Of a stretch of 38,417 nucleotides of DNA, positions 31,735 to 38,417 are shown piece by piece. Within the stretch, counting starts at the first letter, position 1, and each line of letters begins with the position of its first letter. The DNA is from Candidatus Portnoybacteria bacterium RIFCSPLOWO2_01_FULL_43_11 (lineage in GTDB: Bacteria; Patescibacteriota; Minisyncoccia; Portnoybacterales; UBA2143). Position numbers and translations under genes: made by a program. The stretch is from contig MHNE01000015.1 of assembly GCA_001819605.1 (NCBI GenBank), positions 1 through 38,417 of the forward strand. The letters are read 5' to 3'. Under the pieces are notes generated by a model. It did not search any database. It had not been told where the DNA came from and saw only the letters and a list, made by a program, of their open reading frames with translations.

Positions 31735-34700
31735 TTATTGCTCCCTTTTTAATCCCTTTAATTCCACATTCAGCCCCAGCGCTTTTAATTCGCTTATTAA
31801 AACATTAAACGAGGCCGGCACATTAGGGGCTTGAATCGGCTTGCCGCGAATAATGGCGTCATAGACATTAGCCCGACCCAAAACATCATCCGACTTAATT
31901 GTCAACATCTCCTGCAAGGTATAAGCCGCTCCATAACCCTCCAGGGCCCAGACTTCCATTTCGCCGAAACGTTGACCGCCGAATTGAGCTTTGCCGCCCA
32001 AGGGCTGCTGGGTAATCAGAGAATAAGGACCCACTGAACGCATATGGATTTTATCCTCAACTAAGTGAAGCAGTTTCATAATATAGATGTAACCGACCGT
32101 CACCGGCTGATCAAACGGCTCGCCGCTTCGGCCGTCGTATAAAATAACCTTGCCGTTTTCCGGCAATCCGGCTTTTCTTAATTGATCCTTAATGTCTTTT
32201 TCTTTAATCCCTGAAAGAGCCGGACTCAAAGCCGGCTGACCGAGATGTTTAGCGGCCCAGCCCAAATGGGTTTCTAAAATCTGCCCGATATTCATCCGTG
32301 AAGCCACGCCTAATGGATTAAGAATAATTTCTATCGGCGTCCCGTCGGCTAAGTAAGGCATCTCCTCTTCGGGTAAAACTTTGGCAATGACGCCTTTGTT
32401 GCCGTGGCGGCCGGCTAATTTGTCGCCCACCGCCACTTTGCGCAGCTGCGCCACTTCCACCTGAATGCTTTTAATTACGCCGGCCTGCAGTTTATCTCCC
32501 CGGTCGCGGGAAAAAATCTGGATGTTAACCACCCGGCCCCGCTTGCCGTGAGGCAGACGCAAAGAAGTATCTTTGACATCGCGGGCTTTCTCTCCAAAAA
32601 TAGCCCTTAATAATCTTTCTTCGGCCGTTAAATCCGTTTCGCCCTTAGGCGAAATTTTACCGACCAAAATATCATTGGGTCTTACCTCTGCCCCGATTCG
32701 GACAATTCCCTCTTCGTCCAAATCTTTTAATCTTTCTTCGCCAACATTAGGAATATCCGGAGTGGTGATTTCCGGACCCAGTTTTGTTTCCCGAACATCG
32801 CAGGTAAAGCTTTCAATGTGAATGGAAGTATAACGATCGTCTCTGACTAATTTCTCGGAAAGAATAATCGCGTCTTCAAAATTATTTCCCCGCCACGACA
32901 TAAAAGCCACCAAAACATTCTGGCCCAAAGCCAGTTTGCCGTGATCCGTGGCCGCCCCGTCGGCTAAAATGTCTCCCTTTTTTATTTTTTGTCCCTTTTT
33001 TACTATAGGATGCTGATTAATGCATGTGTATTGATTGGTCCGGCTAAAAGAATGGAAAAGATATTTTTTGGATTTCTTGTCAGTTTTTAGAATTACCTGA
33101 TCAGCGTCCACTTCTTCCACAAACCCGTCTTCTTCCGCGATAATTAACTGGCCTGAATCGCGAGCCGCTTTTTCTTCTATGCCCGTACCCACCAAAGGCG
33201 CTTCCGGATTAATACAGGCCACGGCCTGACGCTGCATATTTGAGCCCATTAGAGCCCGGTTCGCGTCATCGTGCTCCAAAAAGGGAATCAAAGAAGTGGC
33301 CACGCTGATGCATTGCTGGGGCGAAATATCTATGAAATGAACTTTAGAACGTTCAATAAGACCCGGCTGTCCTTGAATACGGGCTTCTACTCTTCTGTCT
33401 AAAAACTCGCCCTTCTTACTTAACTTTATTCCAGCATGAGCAATATTGTATTTTCCCTCTTCCCAGCCATCAAGATAAACAATCTCGTCTGTTATCCGCC
33501 AATTTTTTACTTTTCTATAAGGCGTCTCAATGAAACCATGTTCGTTCAACCGGGCATAAGTGGCTAAATGACCGACCAAACCGATATTCGGACCTTCCGG
33601 AGTTTCAATGGGACAAATCCGGCCGTAATAACTGGAATGCACATCCCTTACCTCAAAACCGGCCCGCTCTTTGGTGAGGCCGCCCGGCCCCATGGCTGAC
33701 AAACGGCGCTTATGCTCCAGTTCAGCCAAAGGATTAATTTGATCCATAAACTGGGACAATTGAGAAGAAGTAAAGAATTCCTTAATTGAAGCGATAAAAG
33801 GCCTGGCGTTAATCAACTGCCCGGGAGTTAAACCGTATATCTCCAAGGTAGACATCTTGTCGCGGATAATTCTTTCAGTCCTCGTCAAGCCGACCCTTAA
33901 CTTATTCTGAAGCAATTCGCCCAATGTCCTCACCCGGCGATTGCCCAAATGGTCAATATCGTCCGGTTTAGAATTGGGCGTATTATTCAGTCTGATAATT
34001 TCTTTAATAACGGCGATAATGTCTTCCAAATGTAAAATACGGTCTTCTTTGGTAATTTCCTTTTTTCCGCCGGACGCGCCTTTTATATCCTCTAATCTTT
34101 GATTAAACTTCCACCTGCCTACTTCTTTTAAATCATATCTTTCAAAACTAAACATGGCGGCAATAAAAGAACGGGCATTGTCCACTGTGGCCAAATCGCC
34201 CGGCCTGATTCTTTTGTAAACTTCAATAAAACCCTCGTCAGCGCTCTTTGACGAATCTTTAGCCAGAGTGGCTTCTATATAATCCGTTTCGCCTTTATTG
34301 ATATCGCTGAAAATATTTTTAATGTCCTCATTAGTTAATTTGTCATCCTGAGGGCGAAGCCCGAAGGATCCCGTAGATTTAGTATTTTTGCCGCGGGATT
34401 CTTCGCCCGCTGGCTGGCGGGCTTCAGAATGACGAAGTTTTTCTAAGGCCGCAAAAACTCTCAATAAAGCCGTGGCCGGGGCCTTTCTTTTCCGGTCAAT
34501 CTTTACGCCAATGGCGCCGTCTAAATCCGTTTCAAATTCCAGCCAGGCGCCGCGGTTGGGAATGACTTTTGCCCCGAACAATTGCCGGCCGCGGACAAAT
34601 TGAGAAGTAAAAAAAACCCCGAACGACCGAATCAATTGAGAAATGACCACTCTTTCCACGCCGTTAACGATAAAAGTGCCTCGTTTGGTCATTATGGGAA

Positions 34701-34995
34701 ATTCGCCCAAATAAATCTCCTGCTCTTTGACTTCTTTTGTTTTTTTATTTATTAACTTCAAACGGCAACGCAAAGAAGCCTCATAAGAAGCGTTATGGGC
34801 TTTAGCTCCAACTTCATCATATTTTGGCTCGTCTAAATGATAATCTAAAAAATAAAGCTCTAAGTCTTTGCCGCTCCAGTCTCTGATTGGACTTATCTCG
34901 TCAAAAAGCTCTCTTAATCCCTTCTCTAAAAACCACTTATATGAATGGAGTTGTGTTTCAATTAAATTAGGGAGCCGGAAACCTCCTTTGAGCAT
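31735..34995 (-). CDS. rpoB: DNA-directed RNA polymerase subunit beta
   Basis: 1086 residues. The rifampicin-pocket region [30 protein letters not shown], then [33 protein letters not shown] and the C-terminal [29 protein letters not shown] are canonical. Residues 188-218 (starting [16 protein letters not shown], ending FGLRPQDD) interrupt the beta2-lobe segment after [14 protein letters not shown]; they are encoded by a 92-bp palindromic element inserted in frame (34342-34433). A strong promoter lies upstream (35060-35087). No Shine-Dalgarno precedes the ATG. Confidence 0.98.
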   Translation of the reverse strand: MLKGGFRLPNLIETQLHSYKWFLEKGLRELFDEISPIRDWSGKDLELYFLDYHLDEPKYDEVGAKAHNASYEASLRCRLKLINKKTKEVKEQEIYLGEFPIMTKRGTFIVNGVERVVISQLIRSFGVFFTSQFVRGRQLFGAKVIPNRGAWLEFETDLDGAIGVKIDRKRKAPATALLRVFAALEKLRHSEARQPAGEESRGKNTKSTGSFGLRPQDDKLTNEDIKNIFSDINKGETDYIEATLAKDSSKSADEGFIEVYKRIRPGDLATVDNARSFIAAMFSFERYDLKEVGRWKFNQRLEDIKGASGGKKEITKEDRILHLEDIIAVIKEIIRLNNTPNSKPDDIDHLGNRRVRTLGELLQNKLRVGLTRTERIIRDKMSTLEIYGLTPGQLINARPFIASIKEFFTSSQLSQFMDQINPLAELEHKRRLSAMGPGGLTKERAGFEVRDVHSSYYGRICPIETPEGPNIGLVGHLATYARLNEHGFIETPYRKVKNWRITDEIVYLDGWEEGKYNIAHAGIKLSKKGEFLDRRVEARIQGQPGLIERSKVHFIDISPQQCISVATSLIPFLEHDDANRALMGSNMQRQAVACINPEAPLVGTGIEEKAARDSGQLIIAEEDGFVEEVDADQVILKTDKKSKKYLFHSFSRTNQYTCINQHPIVKKGQKIKKGDILADGAATDHGKLALGQNVLVAFMSWRGNNFEDAIILSEKLVRDDRYTSIHIESFTCDVRETKLGPEITTPDIPNVGEERLKDLDEEGIVRIGAEVRPNDILVGKISPKGETDLTAEERLLRAIFGEKARDVKDTSLRLPHGKRGRVVNIQIFSRDRGDKLQAGVIKSIQVEVAQLRKVAVGDKLAGRHGNKGVIAKVLPEEEMPYLADGTPIEIILNPLGVASRMNIGQILETHLGWAAKHLGQPALSPALSGIKEKDIKDQLRKAGLPENGKVILYDGRSGEPFDQPVTVGYIYIMKLLHLVEDKIHMRSVGPYSLITQQPLGGKAQFGGQRFGEMEVWALEGYGAAYTLQEMLTIKSDDVLGRANVYDAIIRGKPIQAPNVPASFNVLISELKALGLNVELKGLKREQ
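34342..34433. repeat. Palindromic repeat inserted in frame in rpoB
   Basis: 92 bp with terminal inverted repeats GTCATCCTGA (34342-34351) and, on the other strand, GTCATTCTGA ending at 34433; inner arms GATCCCG / CGGGATT also pair. The left half contains GGGCGAAGCCC, which includes the stable mini-hairpin GCGAAGC. The same terminal motif frames the insertion at 36230-36305. Confidence 0.85.
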
Positions 34996-35059
34996 AAAAA
35001 CAAAACCAAACTTCCCTACCTCTTTTTAGGGTTTATACGAAAATATTTCTGTTGTTTTA

Positions 35060-35087
35060 AGTATAAATGATTTTGAAAAAAAGTCAA
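35060..35087 (-). promoter_or_regulatory. Promoter of rpoB-rpoC-ftsK-recA
   Basis: Minus strand: -35 TTGACT (35082-35087), 16-base spacer, -10 TATACT (35060-35065). Predicted start near 35053, giving a leader of about 58 bases that contains CCCTA/TAGGG (a 5-bp hairpin with an 8-base loop). This is the only clearly leadered strong promoter among those seen for essential genes here. Confidence 0.6.
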
Positions 35088-35090
35088 CCC

Positions 35091-37496
35091 CTACAAAGCG
35101 GGCCGACTAAGTTCGTTAATCTTTGCCTCAACTTCCGCGTTGCCCGGCGCAAGCTGATTAACAATCTGAAACTGAATTAAAGCTTCCTGATTTCTTCCTT
35201 TCATTTGATAAGACGCTCCTAATCCGTATCGGGCGTTAGCGTGCTGGGGCGTTACAATAACTGATTGTTCAAACAATTCAATGGCCCTGTCAAAATTCTT
35301 CAAGTTAAAATGCATCCGACCCATCTGAAAATAAATTTCCGTGGCCGCTCCGGCTAAGGCGGATCCCCTTTTAAAACTAATGCCCTTTAAACGATCCAAA
35401 GCTCCTTCCAACCGCTTAGCCGCTTCTTCCAAATTGCCTTTTCTTTCATAAACCATGGCTAATTGAATATGAGCGTCCAGGTAATTTGGTTTTAAGTCAA
35501 CCGCTCTCTGGCATTGATTTAAAATCTCGTTACTGATTTCCTGTTCCGTCATCAGATTAAGCCGACAGAGTTCTCTGTAGAAAAACGGGTTAGTTGGTTC
35601 CAGTTCTAAAGCCCGCTTAAATGAATCAACGGCAAAGGGCGAAATCCCGCTGACTAAATTACTTAAATCACGATAGATACCGCCTAAGTTCTCCCAGGTC
35701 ATAACTAATTTTGGACTTATTTCCGTCGCTTGTCTGGCTTGGTCAATGGCGCCGGCCGCGTAATTTTGTAAAAGCTGAATATCCCGCCCATCTTCCGGCT
35801 TTTGAACCTCTCTCCAGGCCATAACCAAATAAACTTGGGATAAGCTAAAACGATAATTAACCCGATATTTATTAAGATTAACCGCTTTTTCAAAATTAGG
35901 GAGCTTATTGTCTATATCGCTTTGATTCAAGCCCTTAAGATAATAAACGTCAGCCGCGTAAAATCTGGCGCTTAAATAAAATAATCCCAAAACAGCAAAA
36001 ACAAGAACAAGAAATATGGTGCCTAAAACTAAACCAAATTCCGGCCATTTTTTAAACGAGAAACTTATCTTTGAACGAGGAATACCAAGATTATCTCGCC
36101 AAGCCACGATACCCAAACCGGTAAACAGCCAAAAAGAAAATGATAAAACAGTATTTTCCAAGTAAATAAATTGGGCGATAAAAAAAGAAAGCCAGGGGAA
36201 AAAAATTGGTAAAATAACTGCTCCCGCCGTCATCCTGAGCGAAGCGAAAGATTCCGTATTAGAGCCATTTTCTTCGGAATTCTCCGGTAAAACTCCAGAA
36301 TGACGTTGTTTCCTTAAAAACATACCCATCACAAATAAAAACATTACGACAACTGCCAAATAACTTAAAATTCCCAATATGCCAATGGCGCTGACCAGTT
36401 CCATTAAATAACTTTGTCCTTTGTCAAACCTGATATTCCAAAATCTGTTATCGTTAAATTCCTCCTGTTTGAATTTAGAAAAGCCGTATAAGAAAGTGTC
36501 CGGCCCGGAGCCCAAAACCGGATAATTTTTAACAACCTCTTCCGTAATAAAGCCGGCGGTCTTGTAATCCAAAATAACTTCTTGAGGCAAGGGGTTATTT
36601 GTAAAAATAGAAGTCCCTTGTTTTGCTTTTAATACAACTCCGAAAAATCCGGCGGCTGAAATAACAATCAGAACAATCGGCAAAAGCAGAACATTAACTC
36701 GCTCCCTAAACAGCCGCGTCCAAAATGACGCGAGCAAAAGAATCAGCATCGTTATTCCCAAAACAACCCAAGCGGCCCGGAAATCAATCAGGAGTAATAA
36801 AATTATAGCGGCCAATAGAATTAAGTAATGAGTAATAAGTAACGGATAATGAGTAATTGATTCTTTATTCTTAATTCCGATTAAGACTCTTCCTACAACC
36901 AATCCAATCACAGCCGCTAAAAAAATCGCCAATCCCTCCAAACTTCCGGTCATCGGATTAAATGTTTTTAAACTCATTAAGCCCGGCAATCGCTCCCCTA
37001 ACCAGGGAATTTTCGTCCAAATTCCCAAAATAGAAAAATAAGCCGCGATAATAACCAAAAAACTTGAAGCTAAAAACCAATTCAATAAAGAATAAACATT
37101 ACTCTTTATTCTCCGTTCTTTATTCAGTGACGCATTATTAACCACCACAAAATACATTAAGAGTATTGTTAAAAATCCGGCCGTTGCGCCGCTAAACCGG
37201 CCGTAAAACCCCAGCCAGGAAGAAATGCCGTCTACGGAAAAAACAGCGCTTAAAATTATCACGAGCATTAAAACTAAAATTGGAATATCCAAAGCCGTCC
37301 TCTGCCAAACTATTTTTTTCCGGACAATAACCATTTTAAAAAGCCAGACTAAAAAAACAAGTCCGACTAAGAAAAATAATAAATACTGCTTATTAAACTC
37401 ATAGGCCTCTAAAGTAAAAGGCAGCCAAAATAACGGCGCTAAAAAAACAAGCAGACAAATAGATGTTCTGATAATAAAATTGCTTAATTTTAACAT
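35091..37496 (-). CDS. O-antigen ligase/polymerase-like membrane protein with C-terminal TPR domain
   Basis: 801 residues. About 12-14 membrane helices occupy residues 1-520, with the Wzy/WaaL-type extracytoplasmic loop containing NYPVLGSGPDTFLYGFSKFK; the C-terminal about 270 residues are TPR repeats (for example NPFFYRELCRLNLMTE, YLDAHIQLAMVYERKGNLEE, NARYGLGASYQMKGRNQEAL). Family members polymerise or transfer surface glycans. Two in-frame repeat insertions are visible: SITHYPLLITHYLILL (36822-36858) and residues about 398-423 (RHSGVLPENSEENG...SFASLRMT; 36230-36305). The substrate cannot be assigned. It has its own promoter and lies just upstream of the rpoB promoter. Confidence 0.82.
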   Translation of the reverse strand: MLKLSNFIIRTSICLLVFLAPLFWLPFTLEAYEFNKQYLLFFLVGLVFLVWLFKMVIVRKKIVWQRTALDIPILVLMLVIILSAVFSVDGISSWLGFYGRFSGATAGFLTILLMYFVVVNNASLNKERRIKSNVYSLLNWFLASSFLVIIAAYFSILGIWTKIPWLGERLPGLMSLKTFNPMTGSLEGLAIFLAAVIGLVVGRVLIGIKNKESITHYPLLITHYLILLAAIILLLLIDFRAAWVVLGITMLILLLASFWTRLFRERVNVLLLPIVLIVISAAGFFGVVLKAKQGTSIFTNNPLPQEVILDYKTAGFITEEVVKNYPVLGSGPDTFLYGFSKFKQEEFNDNRFWNIRFDKGQSYLMELVSAIGILGILSYLAVVVMFLFVMGMFLRKQRHSGVLPENSEENGSNTESFASLRMTAGAVILPIFFPWLSFFIAQFIYLENTVLSFSFWLFTGLGIVAWRDNLGIPRSKISFSFKKWPEFGLVLGTIFLVLVFAVLGLFYLSARFYAADVYYLKGLNQSDIDNKLPNFEKAVNLNKYRVNYRFSLSQVYLVMAWREVQKPEDGRDIQLLQNYAAGAIDQARQATEISPKLVMTWENLGGIYRDLSNLVSGISPFAVDSFKRALELEPTNPFFYRELCRLNLMTEQEISNEILNQCQRAVDLKPNYLDAHIQLAMVYERKGNLEEAAKRLEGALDRLKGISFKRGSALAGAATEIYFQMGRMHFNLKNFDRAIELFEQSVIVTPQHANARYGLGASYQMKGRNQEALIQFQIVNQLAPGNAEVEAKINELSRPAL
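36230..36305. repeat. Palindromic repeat inserted in frame in the O-antigen ligase-like gene
   Basis: 76 bp with ends GTCATCCTGAG and, on the other strand, GTCATTCTGGA; inner GATTCCG/CGGAATTC also pair. It contains GCGAAGC (36240-36246). It has the same terminal motif as the rpoB insertion but a different interior. Confidence 0.8.
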
Positions 37497-37549
37497 AAAT
37501 TTTTCCTTTCTTTTTTAAATTAATTCGTGTTTGAATTTTTGACCCCAAT

Positions 37550-37578
37550 ATTTTAACATTTTTAAAAATTAAATACAA
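37550..37578 (-). promoter_or_regulatory. Promoter of the O-antigen ligase-like gene
   Basis: Minus strand: -35 TTGTAT (37573-37578), 17-base spacer, extended -10 TGTTAAAAT (hexamer 37550-37555). Leader about 46 bases, ending with AGAAAGGAAAAA as a Shine-Dalgarno before the ATG at 37496. Confidence 0.55.
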
Positions 37579-37589
37579 CTAAAAAAATT

Positions 37590-38417
37590 CTAAGCTTGCG
37601 GTTCTGGTTCAGGCTCGGGTTCCGGAACAACTTCCTCTACAACTGGTTCAAAAACCGGCTCTTCCTCTGAAATCTCCGGAGCGGGTTCTTGCTCCTGACT
37701 AGGAACTTCTTCAATAGGAGTTTCCTGGATAGGAACTTCCTGACTCTGATAGCTTCCTTCAGCGCTCGTCTCGGCCGAAGCTGGACAAGCTCCTTGCGTT
37801 TTATTCCATTCTCCATTTGCGATGCTCACGCAGTAAATCTCTCCGGTCGCGCTGTCTTTCATTTCCAATTGCTCAAGAACCGCTTTTTTAGCCGTGATTT
37901 TATCAGCGATAAATTCTTTGGCGGAAACAATGCCATCCCAAAAAGAAACGCCGATATTTTCAAACCAAGCTAAAATTAAGCTGAACAAACCATTGTTATC
38001 AGTGTTATTTAAAGAATCATTAAAGGATTCGCTTGAAGTTGAAATTGGAGAAATTAACGCTTCTAAATCTTCAATTCTTAAAGTCAAATCATCAACCCTT
38101 TCCCCTTGAACTTTCACTCCGCTCTCACCCAAATTCACAAACATTAAAATCTTTCCGGTTCCGTCTTCTGAAACTTTAGTCTCGTCAAAATCTTCCAAAG
38201 CAATGCCAAGAGTCGTTGATGAACTAGTGGCTTTCATACCAATACCCGGAATAGAACTAACGGCGATTCTATCGCCCAACTTAATCTCTCCGCCTTCTAA
38301 ATTAACTCTAACCGGCACTCTTCCTGAAAGAGCGACAAATACGGGTCTGCCTAAGTTAATTGGCTCTGCTTCGCCTATGGCAAATCCCGGTTTCTCCGAG
38401 ACTACTCCCAGTATCGC
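37590..38417 (-). CDS. C-terminal fragment of a large secreted surface protein
   Basis: The frame is open to the right edge of the window, so the N-terminal part is missing; a GTG at 38318 is internal. About 275 residues are visible. The segment just inside the edge (ILGVVSEKPGFAIGEAEP, then GRPVFVALSGRVPVRVN and GDRIAVSSIPGIGMKATSS) matches a domain I recognise from the C-termini of giant Patescibacteria surface or tail-fibre-like proteins. A coiled-coil-like segment (RVDDLTLRIEDLEALIS) follows, then a short region with two Cys, and a Pro/Glu-rich tail (EEVVPEPEPEPEPQA). It is probably exported and structural; an exact role cannot be given. Confidence 0.65.
   Translation of the reverse strand, partial: AILGVVSEKPGFAIGEAEPINLGRPVFVALSGRVPVRVNLEGGEIKLGDRIAVSSIPGIGMKATSSSTTLGIALEDFDETKVSEDGTGKILMFVNLGESGVKVQGERVDDLTLRIEDLEALISPISTSSESFNDSLNNTDNNGLFSLILAWFENIGVSFWDGIVSAKEFIADKITAKKAVLEQLEMKDSATGEIYCVSIANGEWNKTQGACPASAETSAEGSYQSQEVPIQETPIEEVPSQEQEPAPEISEEEPVFEPVVEEVVPEPEPEPEPQA

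Overview
The window looks like a chromosome segment from an AT-rich, small-genome bacterium of the Candidate Phyla Radiation (Patescibacteria), most probably Parcubacteria. The evidence is tightly packed or overlapping housekeeping genes, many small unrecognised membrane or basic proteins, a secreted lamin-tail protein, a giant-surface-protein C-terminus rich in Pro/Glu, and two adjacent GT39 transferases. Ribosomal protein bL9 is present; from memory it is absent from some CPR groups such as Microgenomates. The taxonomic call is inference from protein character only. No tRNA, rRNA, CRISPR array, transposase or phage gene was seen, and no stretch over 300 bases lacks a gene.

Layout. 1-1600: the 3' end of an unrecognised (perhaps nuclease) gene, a membrane-anchored Ada-like small protein, rpmA, and an orphan 103-aa gene bracketed by a 14-bp direct repeat. 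1593-3963 (minus): acyP-rplI-pyrG behind one good promoter. 4029-8855: a secreted lamin-tail protein divergent from two overlapping GT39 membrane glycosyltransferases. 8839-13371 (minus): greA-lysS-serS-(119-aa membrane protein)-ftsQ. 13654-16947 (minus): mreC-mreD-PBP2. 17033-20074 (minus): a 53-aa membrane protein, murC, a WecG/TagA-type transferase and thpR. 20126-20833: a basic 151-aa orphan and a 68-aa membrane protein. 20877-24832 (plus): def-fmt, ychF, then rpsF-ssb-rpsR. 24847-34995 (minus): rpoB-rpoC-ftsK-recA. 35091-38417 (minus): an O-antigen ligase-like/TPR protein and the C-terminus of a surface protein.

The genes cover cell-wall growth and division (mreC, mreD, PBP2, murC, ftsQ, ftsK), translation and nascent-chain processing (rpmA, rplI, rpsF, rpsR, serS, lysS, def, fmt), transcription (rpoB, rpoC, greA), DNA maintenance (recA, ssb) and surface glycosylation.

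The most unusual content is non-genic. Four long, multi-stem palindromes (about 90-255 bp; at 13392, 19332, 22260 and 23993) sit at or just after the 3' end of a gene. In two of them the unpaired internal loops carry the same purine-rich sequence on both sides, so inverted stems alternate with direct-repeat loops. Smaller palindromes and A/T or AGCGAACA-type micro-repeats are inserted in frame inside essential genes (rpoB, rpoC, serS, lysS, def, probably ftsQ and fmt, and the O-antigen ligase-like gene). Separately, several good promoters place the -10 box only 4-7 bases before the ATG (rpmA, rpsF, mreC, perhaps ssb), implying leaderless mRNAs.
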